From positions 210,661-274,660 of the forward strand of contig NZ_STGX01000001.1 in NCBI RefSeq assembly GCF_004912155.1: DNA of 64,000 nt, given 5' to 3'. Each line of letters starts with the position of its first letter. Within the stretch, counting starts at the first letter, position 1. A program made the position numbers and the translations under genes. This DNA is from Glycomyces paridis (GTDB taxonomy: Bacteria; Actinomycetota; Actinomycetes; Mycobacteriales; Micromonosporaceae). Below, one piece after another: positions 44,030-53,664 of the stretch. Under the pieces are notes generated by a model. It did not search any database. It was given only the letters and a program-made list of their open reading frames with translations, and was not told the origin of the DNA.

Positions 44030-44805
44030 GCGACCGCGTCGAGGACTTCCGCGCCGCGCATGTGCCCGGTCGGCCGCTGCTGCTGCCGAACGCCTGGGAC
44101 GGCGCCTCGGCCGCGGCCCTGTTCGCGGCCGGCTTCGCCGCGATCGGCACCACGAGCCTCGGCGTGGCCGCCGCCGCGGGCCTGCCGGACGGCACCGGCG
44201 CGGCCCGCGGGCGCACCGTCGAACTCGCCCGCCTCCTCGCGCCCCTCGGCGCCGTCACCGTCGACATCGAGGCCGGGTTCGGCTCGGACCCGGGCGAGGT
44301 CGCCGACCTCGCCGAGGAGCTGGCCGGGTTCGGCGTCGTCGGCGTCAACCTGGAGGACGGGCGGCCCGACGGGACCCTGGCCGACCCCGATCGCCATGCG
44401 GCGCTGGTCGCAGCGGTCAAAGCCCGCTGTCCGCGCCTGTTCCTGAACGCCCGCACCGACGCCTACTGGCTCGGCGCGCCCGGCCCGCTGCCGGTCTCGA
44501 TCGAACGGGCCGCCGTCTACATCGGATCGGGAGCCGACGGCGTCTTCGTGCCCGGAGCCACCGATCCGGCCGACATCGCGGTGCTCACCGCGCGGATCGG
44601 CGCCCCGGTGAACCTCCTGTTCTCGCCCGCCGGACCGGATCTGCGCGCGCTCGCCGCGCTCGGGGCCGCCCGCGTCAGCACCGGCTCGCTCCTGTTCCGC
44701 GCCGCCCTCGGCGCGGCCGTGCGCGCCGCCGAGGACGTGGCGGCCGGGCGTCCGGTCGCCGTCGAGGTGCCGTCCTATGAGGAGGTGCAGCGGCTCACGG
44801 CCTAG
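44026..44805 (+). CDS. Isocitrate lyase / PEP mutase superfamily enzyme
   Basis: A 259-residue TIM-barrel protein. Metal-binding pieces are VTVDIEAGFG and GVNLEDG, then FLNARTDAYWLG. The N terminus PLLLPNAWDGASAAALF is typical of the carboxyvinyl-phosphonate / PEP-mutase-like subgroup. The cysteine loop KKCGH of isocitrate and methylisocitrate lyases is absent, so another C-C or P-C chemistry is likely. GTG 44026 overlaps the P450-like stop. Its own stop overlaps the convergent SDR stop in CTAG. The partnership with a P450-like protein is unexplained. Confidence 0.85.
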   Translation: MSDRVEDFRAAHVPGRPLLLPNAWDGASAAALFAAGFAAIGTTSLGVAAAAGLPDGTGAARGRTVELARLLAPLGAVTVDIEAGFGSDPGEVADLAEELAGFGVVGVNLEDGRPDGTLADPDRHAALVAAVKARCPRLFLNARTDAYWLGAPGPLPVSIERAAVYIGSGADGVFVPGATDPADIAVLTARIGAPVNLLFSPAGPDLRALAALGAARVSTGSLLFRAALGAAVRAAEDVAAGRPVAVEVPSYEEVQRLTA

Positions 44806-45539
44806 TCCATGTTGTGGCCGCCGTTGACGGTGAGGCGCTGGCCGGTGATGAAGGAGGCGTCGTCGGAGGCGAGGTAGGCGACGGCCGCCGCGACGTCGGC
44901 GGGGACGCCGATGCGGCGGACGGCGACGTCGCGAACGTAGCCGGCGAGGTCCTGCTCGGTCAGTTCGCCGTGGCGCTCCACGGGGATCCAGCCGGGGGCG
45001 ACGAGGTTGACGGTGACGCCGTGGACGCCGAGCTCCTTCGCCCAGGTGCGGGTGAGGCCCCACTGGGCGCCCTTGGCGGCGGTGTACGCCGACATGTTCT
45101 CCAGGGAGCGTTCGAACACGTCGGAGCCGATCTGGACGACCCGGCCGCGTCCGGCCGCGCGCATGTCGGGCAGGAACGCCTGCACCAGGAGGGTCGGGCT
45201 CTTGACGAAGAACACGAGCTGGTCGAGGTGGTCCTGCCATGTCACGTCGGTCATCGGCTTCTCGGGCTGGGGCCCGGTCGCGTTGCACACCAGCACTTCC
45301 ACGGGTCCGAGCGTGGCGCGGACGCGTGCGGCGAGGTCGGTGACGGCGGCTTCGTCGGTGATGTCGGCGCCGAAGGCCTCGGCCGTCCCGCCCGCCTCGC
45401 GGATGCCCGCGACGACCCGTTCGGCCTGCTCGCGGTTCGACGCGTAGTTGACGGCGACGGCGAAGCCGTCCGCGGCGAGGCGGGCGGCGATGTGCGCGCC
45501 CAGCCCACGGGACGCGCCGGTCACGAGTGCGACGGTCAT
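44802..45539 (-). CDS. Short-chain dehydrogenase/reductase (SDR)
   Basis: A 245-residue classical SDR. The nucleotide motif is VTGASRGLGAHIA, catalytic Tyr and Lys are in YTAAK, with Ser in QIGSDVF, and NATG replaces NNAG. The C terminus LASDDASFITGQRLTVNGG is the FabG-like ending. ATG 45539 has AAGGGGGAA upstream on the minus strand. Substrate unknown; it resembles 3-oxoacyl-ACP reductase-like SDRs. It overlaps the end of the convergent PEP-mutase-like gene. Confidence 0.9.
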   Translation of the reverse strand: MTVALVTGASRGLGAHIAARLAADGFAVAVNYASNREQAERVVAGIREAGGTAEAFGADITDEAAVTDLAARVRATLGPVEVLVCNATGPQPEKPMTDVTWQDHLDQLVFFVKSPTLLVQAFLPDMRAAGRGRVVQIGSDVFERSLENMSAYTAAKGAQWGLTRTWAKELGVHGVTVNLVAPGWIPVERHGELTEQDLAGYVRDVAVRRIGVPADVAAAVAYLASDDASFITGQRLTVNGGHNMD

Positions 45540-45676
45540 TGGTTCCCCCTTCGGCGGCGCGGCCCTCGCGCCGTCGGCAAGCATTCCAGCCCGATCCGCC
45601 GACCGCACCCCGGCGTCCAGGTGGTGGAACACGCCGCCGGGCGGCCGGTGTCGTACGGGCTTCCTATGCTCGGGGC

Positions 45677-48600
45677 GTGAACCGAACCGACACCTCCTCG
45701 CAGCCCGAGCGCATCGAACTCCCCGATTCCTGGAACGCGCACCTCCTCGCCCGCCGCGACCGCGGCGCCGAACCGGTCGCGGTCGACGCCGACGCGCCGC
45801 GTCGCCTCGCCGAGCTCTACGCCAAGTGGGCCTGGCAGACCGACCGGATCACGGCCGCGGTCGAGCACCCCGACCACATCGCGGCGATCGCGGCCGCGGC
45901 CGAGGGCCGGCCCGACCCGCTGGGCGCGGCCCTGCGCGCCAGGATCTTCTTGGAGGCGAGGCCGCGCATCGGCGCGGGCCACACGGCGCTGCTGCGGGAC
46001 GCCTGGGCCGCCGAGCACGGCATCGCGTTCGCCGCACAGGCCACATTGGAACTCATGTCGTTCCAGATGTACTGGCGCGCGAAGTCGAACTACAACGAGG
46101 ACACCCTCTCGGTCCGCGAGGTCGCCCTGGTGAGCCTCGCCCACTACGACGGGGTCGCCCATTTCGCCGAGCCCATGCGCGCCCTGCTCGCGGGGCTTCC
46201 CGACGCCGAGCACGCCGCCGCCCGCGACGCGCTCGCCGCGCGCCGGAGCGACGAACTGCGCCGCTTCCTCACCGCCGTCCTCATGCCCGACCAGGCCGAC
46301 TGGGTCATGGACGCCTGCGACGTCTACGCAGCCGAGACGCACGCCGATTACGGGTGCGGCATCCTGTGGTCGATCATGTCCACCAAGGAGCACTTGGAGC
46401 GCAGCCGCATCCGCCGGCTCGTGCGGCACTGGAACAGCGCGCAGGCGCTCGCGATCGCCGCGGACGCCCTCGGCCTCGACGTCCTGCCGATCCTCCGACC
46501 GATCCTCTCCGGGGAGCAGGACGCGCACGCCGAGCTGCGCGACCACACCTACGAGCTGCTCAGCCGGATGCCCTCCGACGAGGCGCTCGCCCACCTCCTC
46601 GGCGACCTCGGCAACCCGCACGCGATGGTCGCCGCCCGCGCCGCCGTCAAGCGGTTCCCCGACCGCGCCTTGGGGGTCCTCTCCCGCATCGTCGCCGAGA
46701 CGACCGGTCCCGGGCAGGCCCGCCTCGCGGGGTTCGCGAAGGCCACGGGCCTGCTGGAGCCGGGCCCCGGCCGCGACGCGGCCGACCAGGCGCGCGTCGC
46801 CGAACTCCTCGCCGCGACCCGCCGCCACCCCGTGGCGGCGGCTCCGGCCGTGTTCACGACCCCGCCGTGGGAGTCCTTCGCGCGCATCAAGGCGGGCGCC
46901 GCGATCGCCCTCACCGCGCCCGATGTGGACGAACTGCGGTGGGAGGAGGGCGAGCGCGAGGCGTGGAGGGAGGCCGTGGACGAGGACTCCTGGCTGCGCA
47001 GTCCCACGGTGTGGCAGCGCAGCGGCTACACCGAGCCGGGCAACTACCTGTTCGTGGAGTACCTCGCCTTCGGCCCCGAGGAGGGCGCCCGGATCGACGT
47101 CGGCAAGTGGGACGGCGAGGTCCGCAACTCCTCGCCGGGGACGATCCTCGCACTCCTGTCCCGCCACGGCGAGGCCGTCGCCTCGCACGTCCTCGCACTC
47201 GTCAAGAAGAAGCCCTCGTACCGGAAAACCCTGCTGCCCTTCGTGAACGTCGACGCCGCGCGCCTGGCCGCCGATTGGGCCGCGCGTTCGCGCACCGACC
47301 GGGCGATGGGACGCCGGTGGCTCGACCGCCACGCCGCCGACGCCGCATCGCTGCTCGTCCCCGACGCGGTGGGCAAGCCCGGCCGCCCCCGCCAGGTCGC
47401 CGAGGAGGCCCTGCGGCATCTCGCCGAGACCGACCGCGAAATGGTGCTCAAGGCCGCCGCCGCGTACGGCGGACCCGCCGCCGCGGCGGTCGAGGCGTCC
47501 CTCGACGCCGACCCGCTCGACCCGCGCGTCGCCCGCATCCCCAAGGCGCCCGCATGGGCCGACCCGGCGATGCTCCCGCAGCTCCTGTCCGTCGGCCGTG
47601 AGACCGCGCTCCCCGACGAGGCCCTGCGGACCCTGTTGTCCGCCTTGATCCTCGACGACCCCGAACGTCCCTACCCGGGCGTCGAGGTCCTCGCGGCCGA
47701 GTGCGACCCGGCGTCCCTCGCGGGCCTGTCCTGGAGCCTGTTCGAACTGTGGACCGCCTCGGGCTCGCCCTCCAAGGACGGCTGGGCCATGGACCAGCTC
47801 GGCCGGTTCGCCGATGAGGACGCGGTGCGCCGCCTGACCGCGCTCATCCGCGAATGGCCCGGCAAGAGCCAGGCCCGCAGGTCGGTGCGCGGCCTGGAGA
47901 TCCTCGGCCGGATCGGCACCGAGACCTCCCTGCGCGCCGTGCACTCCATCGCCGGGAACGGGAAGTTCAAGTCGCTCAAGAAGACCGCCTCGGCGCAGAT
48001 CGAGGTGATCGCCGAGCGGCTCGAACTCTCACTGGACGAGCTCGCCGACCGCCTCGTGCCCGACTTCGGGCTCGACGCCGACGCGGCCACCGTCCTGGAC
48101 TACGGCCCCCGCTCGTTCACCATCGCCTTCGACGAAGGCCTCAAGCCGTTCGTGCTGGACGACAAGGGCAAGCGCCGCGCGAGCGCCCCGAAGCCCGCCG
48201 CGGCCGACGACGCCGAACTGGCCCAGGCCGCCTACGAGCGTTTCGCGGCCCTCCGCAAGGACCTCAAGACCACCTCGGCCGAGCAGGTCAAGCGCCTGGA
48301 GGCCGCGATGGTGGCCGGACGCACGTGGTCCTATGAGGACTTTCGGCGCTTCATGGTCGACCACGCCCTCATGTGGCAGCTCGCGAGCCGACTCGTCTGG
48401 CAGGCCGAGGAGGGCGGCGCCCACGTCTCCTTCCGCCTTGCAGAGGACCGCACTCTCGCCGACGCCGAGGACGAGCCGATCGAGCTCGCGGACACCGCCC
48501 GCGTCCGCCTCGCGCACCCGGTCACCCTCGGCGCCGAAGCCGTGGAGGCCTGGGCGACCGTGTTCGCCGACTACGAGATCCTCCAGCCCTTCGACCAGCT

Positions 48601-48952
48601 CGCCCGGAAGGTCTACGTGCTGCTCGACGAGGAGCGCGCCACCGGCCGCCTGGAGCGCTTCGAGCACAACAAGGTCGGCGCGGGCCCGATCGTAGGGCTC
48701 CTCAAACGTGGCTGGAAGTTCGGACACCCCAAGGGCCACACCAGCGGACGCAGCGTCTACCGCGACATCGACGGCGCCGTGAACCTCATCATCGACACCG
48801 AGCCGGGCGTCTACCCCGGCTACGACCCCGGCGGGGAGCAGACCGTCGCGATCCACCTCAGGGGGATCGACAGCGTCGACCTCGGCGCCCTCGACCCCGT
48901 CGCGGTCTCCGAGGCGCTCCACACCGTGGCGCGCCTGACCCGCACGGTGTGA
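45677..48952 (+). CDS. DUF4132 domain protein (MolR-like)
   Basis: A 1091-residue cytoplasmic protein. The first ~800 residues form HEAT-like helical repeats (for example ARAAVKRFPDRALGVLSRIV). The C-terminal ~250 residues, from LASRLVWQAE through LLKRGWKFGHPKG to the end, match DUF4132, found in E. coli MolR/YehI-like proteins. GTG 45677 follows a TATGCT box (45666-45671), so the message may be leaderless. The DUF4132 function is not established. A terminator hairpin follows. Confidence 0.85.
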   Translation: MNRTDTSSQPERIELPDSWNAHLLARRDRGAEPVAVDADAPRRLAELYAKWAWQTDRITAAVEHPDHIAAIAAAAEGRPDPLGAALRARIFLEARPRIGAGHTALLRDAWAAEHGIAFAAQATLELMSFQMYWRAKSNYNEDTLSVREVALVSLAHYDGVAHFAEPMRALLAGLPDAEHAAARDALAARRSDELRRFLTAVLMPDQADWVMDACDVYAAETHADYGCGILWSIMSTKEHLERSRIRRLVRHWNSAQALAIAADALGLDVLPILRPILSGEQDAHAELRDHTYELLSRMPSDEALAHLLGDLGNPHAMVAARAAVKRFPDRALGVLSRIVAETTGPGQARLAGFAKATGLLEPGPGRDAADQARVAELLAATRRHPVAAAPAVFTTPPWESFARIKAGAAIALTAPDVDELRWEEGEREAWREAVDEDSWLRSPTVWQRSGYTEPGNYLFVEYLAFGPEEGARIDVGKWDGEVRNSSPGTILALLSRHGEAVASHVLALVKKKPSYRKTLLPFVNVDAARLAADWAARSRTDRAMGRRWLDRHAADAASLLVPDAVGKPGRPRQVAEEALRHLAETDREMVLKAAAAYGGPAAAAVEASLDADPLDPRVARIPKAPAWADPAMLPQLLSVGRETALPDEALRTLLSALILDDPERPYPGVEVLAAECDPASLAGLSWSLFELWTASGSPSKDGWAMDQLGRFADEDAVRRLTALIREWPGKSQARRSVRGLEILGRIGTETSLRAVHSIAGNGKFKSLKKTASAQIEVIAERLELSLDELADRLVPDFGLDADAATVLDYGPRSFTIAFDEGLKPFVLDDKGKRRASAPKPAAADDAELAQAAYERFAALRKDLKTTSAEQVKRLEAAMVAGRTWSYEDFRRFMVDHALMWQLASRLVWQAEEGGAHVSFRLAEDRTLADAEDEPIELADTARVRLAHPVTLGAEAVEAWATVFADYEILQPFDQLARKVYVLLDEERATGRLERFEHNKVGAGPIVGLLKRGWKFGHPKGHTSGRSVYRDIDGAVNLIIDTEPGVYPGYDPGGEQTVAIHLRGIDSVDLGALDPVAVSEALHTVARLTRTV

Positions 48953-48967
48953 CCTGATCGCGACGAC

Positions 48968-48994
48968 GGGGCCGGACGCGACGCGTCCGGCCCC
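48968..48994 (+). terminator. Hairpin after the DUF4132 gene
   Basis: Perfect 12-bp stem GGGGCCGGACGC (48968-48979) and GCGTCCGGCCCC (48983-48994), 3-nt loop. Confidence 0.8.
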
Positions 48995-49116
48995 GACTCC
49001 CGCGAATAGTCATGGGTGGAACGCACGTTTTAGGGTGGTCCGCGGCGCGCCGAGGACCAGCCCGGCCGCCGTCGCCGCACTCGACCGGGAGCGGACGCCG
49101 TGACCGGAGGAGACCC

Positions 49117-51360
49117 ATGAGCCACCCCGAACCACACCTGTGGGCCGCGTTCGAGTCCGCGCTCGCAGTGGAGGACTACGAGATACGGCAGGCGCGGCTC
49201 GAAGACGTGGTGGACGGCGCCCGATCCGGCGGCCACGCCCGCCTCGCCTTCGTCGCCCGGCAGGCCCTCGCCGACGCCTACGCCGTAGGGCGCCAATGGC
49301 ACAGGGTGTTCCCCCTGTTCGCCGAGTGCCTTGCCGAACACGACTCCCGCACGCGCGAGTTCGACCCGCTCGAAGAGGCCGCGCTGCGCTCCTGGTACTG
49401 CCGGACGATCCAGACCATGGCCGAGTTCCCGGCCATCGACATGGACCGGATACACGCGGCGCTCGACGACGTCGAACAGCGCTACCGGGCCGCGGGCGAC
49501 GACCTCCGGAACGTGCACGCCACCCGCCGCTCCGTCGCCCACATCGCCGCCGACTGGGAGCGCGAGGAGCACAGCTACCGGCAGTGGCTCGCCGCGGGCG
49601 GACCTGACCGCGGGCACCTGTGGGACTTCGCGCTGCAAGTCGCCCGGCTCACCGGTCGCGGCGACGACGCGGCCGCGTACGCACTGGCCGCACCGGTGCT
49701 CGAGGGCACGAGGACCTTCGACGAGCGCCCGGTCCCGGTGCAGGCCGACATGCTGCTGCCCCTCATGCGGCTCGGACGGCACGCCGAGGCGCGCCGCGCG
49801 TTCCGGCTCGCCCGCCGCGCGATCTCGCGCGACGTCTACCGCTACGAATACAGCGGCAAACTCATCGAGTTCTGCGCCCTCACAGGGAATCTCGACGCGG
49901 GCCTCGACACGCTCAGCCGGATGATGTGGGGCTTCCCGACCCTGAACCGGCCGACCGGGAAACGGGACTTCGCCGCCGCCACGGCGGTGCTCATGCGCGA
50001 GATGGTCGCGGCCGGCCGCGGCGAGGAGCCCATCGGCTGGGCGAAGCAGGGTGAGGACGAGTACGTCGACGCCGCGCGGCTCCTCGACCGCATGAGCGGC
50101 GTCGCACTCGACCTCGCGGCCCAGTTCGACGCCCGCAACGGCACTGCGGCCCAGAGCGACCGCGTCCGCGCCCGCCTCGCCGCGCCGCCGTTCGCACAGA
50201 TCCGGATGAGCGCCGCCTACCACCCGTTCACCGCCGTCATCCCCAAGGGACTGTCCCCCGAGGAGATACTGTCCCGGGCCGAACGGCACCTCGAACGCGA
50301 TCAGCGCACCTCGACCGCCGATCACCTCATGGCACTCGGGCAACCGCCCGAACACCTCGCCGCCCGCCACGCGCACCTGAAAGCGCTCTTGGGCGGCGGC
50401 CCGGACAAGGGCCCCGCGCTGCACGAGGCGGCCGGGCTGCACCAGGCCGACGAGGACTGGGTCCGCGTCGCGCTCTGCCTGTGCGACGCCGCGGTCTGGA
50501 TGGCCGACAACGGCAGCCTCGACGAAGCGGTCCCCGTGGTCACCGGTATGCGCGACATGCTGCGCAAACTGCCGGAGCCCCGGGCGATCGCGCTCGCGGA
50601 GTTCGCGTTCGCCAACGTCATGACCGGTCTGGACTCCGAAGCGGTCGACGCCGCGCTGGCCCGCGCCGCCGAGGACGCCGCCGAATCCGGCGACCCTTAC
50701 GTCGTCGCCCTCGTCGCGGGCCACCGCGTGCACCGGGCGGTGAAACGGCAGGCACCGCCCGAAGAGGTCCTCGCGCTGGCGTCGGCGATGCGCGACGCCG
50801 CGCTGGACGCCGACTGGCCCGCCCAGGCGGTGCACGCGTTCTCCTACCTCGAAGCGGCCCATGCCGAAGCGGGCACCACGGCCGCCTACCGCCGCGAGAC
50901 GGACGAGCGGATCGCCGAATGCAACGCCGACACGCCGCCGCTGGTGCGGTCGGGCTTCGGCCTCGCCCAGGCCCGGGGCCTGATCGAAGCGGGCCGCGAG
51001 GCGGAGGCCGTGCCCGCGCTGGAGCTGATGATCGCGGCGGAGCGCCCCAGCGGGGTGCCCGCCATGCACTGGCACTGGCTCGCCAAGGGGTACTTCGCGG
51101 CGGGCCTCCTTGAAGACGCGGTCGACGCCGGGGAGGTCAAGGCCGCGATCCTGGACGAGCTGCGGGACCGCGGCGTGCTCGACCCGCCCTCGGCCGCCGA
51201 CGCGAACCGCAGGCTCCTCGTGGAGTGCTACCGGCGGCTGGGCGACGTCGAAGGCGCCGTGGAGCACCTGAAGGTCTTGAGCCGCAACACCGACGACGCG
51301 GCGCTCCAGGACTACGTGCGAGACCAGGTCGACCAGATCCGCCGCGCCGGCGGGGTCTGA
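49117..51360 (+). CDS. Large TPR-like helical repeat protein
   Basis: A 747-residue soluble protein made almost wholly of alpha-helical pairs, with segments such as MAEFPAIDMDRIHAALDDV and MLLPLMRLGRHAEARRAF of TPR type. No catalytic domain was seen. ATG 49117 has GGAGGAG 4 nt upstream; the in-frame upstream extension to 49012 runs through non-coding sequence. It may be a scaffold or regulator; the cluster gives no clue. It resembles the N-terminal half of the CHAT protein at the left edge in style, but lacks CHAT. Confidence 0.8.
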   Translation: MSHPEPHLWAAFESALAVEDYEIRQARLEDVVDGARSGGHARLAFVARQALADAYAVGRQWHRVFPLFAECLAEHDSRTREFDPLEEAALRSWYCRTIQTMAEFPAIDMDRIHAALDDVEQRYRAAGDDLRNVHATRRSVAHIAADWEREEHSYRQWLAAGGPDRGHLWDFALQVARLTGRGDDAAAYALAAPVLEGTRTFDERPVPVQADMLLPLMRLGRHAEARRAFRLARRAISRDVYRYEYSGKLIEFCALTGNLDAGLDTLSRMMWGFPTLNRPTGKRDFAAATAVLMREMVAAGRGEEPIGWAKQGEDEYVDAARLLDRMSGVALDLAAQFDARNGTAAQSDRVRARLAAPPFAQIRMSAAYHPFTAVIPKGLSPEEILSRAERHLERDQRTSTADHLMALGQPPEHLAARHAHLKALLGGGPDKGPALHEAAGLHQADEDWVRVALCLCDAAVWMADNGSLDEAVPVVTGMRDMLRKLPEPRAIALAEFAFANVMTGLDSEAVDAALARAAEDAAESGDPYVVALVAGHRVHRAVKRQAPPEEVLALASAMRDAALDADWPAQAVHAFSYLEAAHAEAGTTAAYRRETDERIAECNADTPPLVRSGFGLAQARGLIEAGREAEAVPALELMIAAERPSGVPAMHWHWLAKGYFAAGLLEDAVDAGEVKAAILDELRDRGVLDPPSAADANRRLLVECYRRLGDVEGAVEHLKVLSRNTDDAALQDYVRDQVDQIRRAGGV

Positions 51361-51381
51361 CGGGCCCGGCGCGCCGGACGG

Positions 51382-52317
51382 CTACAGCGTCGCGGCCGGG
51401 ACGAGCGACTCCAGTTCCTCCCAGAGCGATTCGGGGATCTCGACGGCGAGGAGGTCGAGCGTCTGCGCGACCCGCTCGGGCCGCGAGACGCCGACCACTG
51501 TGGAGTCCACAAGGGGTGAACGGGTCGAGAACTGGAGGGCCGCCGCCGCGAGCGGCACCCCGGCCGCCTCGCAGGCCTGCGCCATCGCGAAGGCCGCGTC
51601 GGCGAATGCCCGGTCGCGCTCGCCGTAGCAGTACTTCGGCTGCTGCGCGGGGCCTTTGGCGAGCATCCCGCCGCCGTAGGGCGCGGCGTTGAGGACGCCG
51701 AGGCCGTCGGCGCGGGCCTGCTCGAACAGGGCGCGGGCGTCGCGGTTGAGCAGGGTGAACCGGTTGTGGTTGAGGACCACGTCGAACTCGCCGGTCGCCA
51801 GGTACCGCTCGGTGACCTCGATCGAGCCGGAGGCGACGGCGAGGTGGTCGGCGACCCCGGCGTCCCGCAGGGCCACGAGCGCTTCGAGCGCGCCGCCGGG
51901 CGCGAAGCCGTCCTCGCGCATGAACTCGGGGTCGTGGAGGGCCAGGATCGGCAGGCGGTCGACGCCGAGGCGCTCCAGGCTCTCCTCGACCGAGGCGCGC
52001 ACGCGGGCGCCGGAGTAGTCCCGCGTCCTCGGGTCGGGGTCCACTTTGGTCTGGAGGATGAAGCCCTCGGGGAGCCCGCCCCTCCTGCGGATCGCCTCGC
52101 CCACGCGGCGTTCGGCGAGGCCGTCCTCGCCGTAGCCGTTGGAGGTGTCGAGGAAGTTGACCTCACTGTCGAAGACGGCGGCGACCGTGGCCTGCGCGCG
52201 TTCGTCGTCCACTTCGTAGTCGTAGACGCCGGTCATGTTCGCCAGCGGGCTGGTGCCGATGCACAGGGGGCTGACCTTGAGGCCGGTGCGTCCGAGGGTG
52301 TTGCGCTGCATGTTCAT
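51382..52317 (-). CDS. Aldo/keto reductase
   Basis: A 311-residue NADPH-dependent TIM-barrel reductase. The N terminus NTLGRTGLKVSPLCIGTSPL, the catalytic Tyr in FLDTSNGYGEDGLAE, Lys in QTKVDPD, His in ILALHDPEF and the C-terminal VGVSRPERV pocket are all seen. ATG 52317 overlaps the ROK stop (ATGA), so it is co-translated with the repressor. Next to a sugar catabolic operon it may reduce a keto-sugar intermediate (inference). Confidence 0.92.
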   Translation of the reverse strand: MNMQRNTLGRTGLKVSPLCIGTSPLANMTGVYDYEVDDERAQATVAAVFDSEVNFLDTSNGYGEDGLAERRVGEAIRRRGGLPEGFILQTKVDPDPRTRDYSGARVRASVEESLERLGVDRLPILALHDPEFMREDGFAPGGALEALVALRDAGVADHLAVASGSIEVTERYLATGEFDVVLNHNRFTLLNRDARALFEQARADGLGVLNAAPYGGGMLAKGPAQQPKYCYGERDRAFADAAFAMAQACEAAGVPLAAAALQFSTRSPLVDSTVVGVSRPERVAQTLDLLAVEIPESLWEELESLVPAATL

Positions 52318-53558
52318 CCGTTCCGGGTGGAGACTTCGGCGCCGCTTGCGCCGCTTGCGGCGCCTGCGGGTAGTGCGTCGAGGCGGGCGGGGTCGAGGGC
52401 GTGCTCGATGACCATGACACCGGCGCCGATCGCGCCGCTCGACTCGCCGGTGCGGGCCGCGGCGATGCGCAGGTGCCTGGTGGCCAAGGGAAGCGAGCGC
52501 TGGTAGATGACCTCGCGCACGCCCGCGATGAGGTGGTCCCCGGCGAGGGCGAGCGACCCGCCGATGACGATGATCGAGGGGTTGAAGAAGTTGACGGCCC
52601 CGGCGAGGACCTCGCCGATGTCGCGCCCGGCCTGGCGGATGCGCCGCAGGGCCGGGACAGACCCGGCGCGGGCGAGCTCGACCACGTCGAGCGACCCGCC
52701 CGCCGCGATCCCCTCCCCGGCCAGGCCCGCGGCGATGGCCGCGCCCGAGGCCACCGCTTCGAGGCAGCCGGTGTTGCCGCAGCGGCAGTGCGCGTCGTCG
52801 GCCCCGGCCACGCGGATGTGCCCCATGTCCCCGGCGGCGCCCTGCGCGCCGCGGTAGACCTGCCCCGAGGCGATGATGCCGCAGCCGATGCCGGTGGCGG
52901 CCTTGATGAACAGCAGGTGCTCGTACTCGGGCCAGGCGGTGAAGTGCTCGCCGAGGGCCATGATGTTGACGTCGTTGTCGACCAGGACCGGCACCGGGAA
53001 GTGCCCGCGCACGTAGGAGGGCACGTCGAAGCCGTCCCAGCCGGGCATGATCGGCGGGTTCACGGCGCGGCCGGTGGAGTGCTCGACGGGCCCGGGCAGG
53101 CCGATGCCGATGCCGAGGAGGTCGCCGAGCGGGCGGTCGGCCTCGGCGAGCAGCAGGTGCGCGTGCTCGATCGCCCAGTCCAGGACCGCCTTGGGGCCCA
53201 AGGCGATGTCGAGGTCGGCGTTGACGGCGGCGAGCACGCTCCCGGCGAGGTCGGTGACGGCCAGGCGCGCGTGGGTGGCGCCGAGGTCGGCGCCGATGAC
53301 GATGCGGGCGGCGGGGTTGAACGCGAAGGTGGCGGGGGGCCTGCCGCCGGTCGAGGCGGTCTCGCCGGTGGGGGCGATGAGCCCGGCGGCCAGGAGCGCG
53401 TCGATGCGCCCGGCGACGGTGGAGCGGGCGAGGCCGGTGAGGGCGGCCAGTTCCGAGCGGGTCCGGGGCACGCCGTCGCGCAGGAGCTGGAGCAGCGTCC
53501 CGGCGCCGGCGGCGGTCGCGGCGACGGGGCGGCGCGGCGTCCCGGAGTCATCTGTCAC
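52314..53558 (-). CDS. ROK family transcriptional repressor (NagC/XylR type)
   Basis: A 414-residue ROK protein. The N-terminal winged helix carries RTRSELAALTGLARSTVAGR. The sugar-kinase-like body has the DxGxT-type phosphate loop IGADLGATHARLAV, GIGLPGPV and VDNDVNIMALGE. The zinc motif CRCGNTGCLEAVASG is complete. GTG 53558 was chosen as the start before the helix-turn-helix. It is divergent from the sugar transport/catabolism operon and most likely represses it until the inducing sugar binds. It is co-translated with the aldo-keto reductase. Confidence 0.94.
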   Translation of the reverse strand: MTDDSGTPRRPVAATAAGAGTLLQLLRDGVPRTRSELAALTGLARSTVAGRIDALLAAGLIAPTGETASTGGRPPATFAFNPAARIVIGADLGATHARLAVTDLAGSVLAAVNADLDIALGPKAVLDWAIEHAHLLLAEADRPLGDLLGIGIGLPGPVEHSTGRAVNPPIMPGWDGFDVPSYVRGHFPVPVLVDNDVNIMALGEHFTAWPEYEHLLFIKAATGIGCGIIASGQVYRGAQGAAGDMGHIRVAGADDAHCRCGNTGCLEAVASGAAIAAGLAGEGIAAGGSLDVVELARAGSVPALRRIRQAGRDIGEVLAGAVNFFNPSIIVIGGSLALAGDHLIAGVREVIYQRSLPLATRHLRIAAARTGESSGAIGAGVMVIEHALDPARLDALPAGAASGASGAEVSTRNG

Positions 53559-53594
53559 CGCACTAGTGAATCACACGGGTTTAGACGGTCAGGT

Positions 53595-53658
53595 GTCATA
53601 ACTGTTTCATAACGCGAGCAACTTTTGCTTGTGCTCCGTCATAAGTCTGCCCTACGGT
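53595..53658 (+). promoter_or_regulatory. Promoter and operator region of the sugar operon
   Basis: TTGTGC (53629-53634), 18-bp spacer, TACGGT (53653-53658); the -10 ends 6 nt before the ATG at 53665 (likely leaderless). Direct copies of (G/T)TCATAA occur at 53595, 53606 and 53638, and GAGCA/TGCTC (53616-53620, 53632-53636) is an inverted pair. The stretch is AT-rich against its surroundings and is a candidate ROK binding region. Confidence 0.65.
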
Positions 53659-53664
53659 CGTCAT

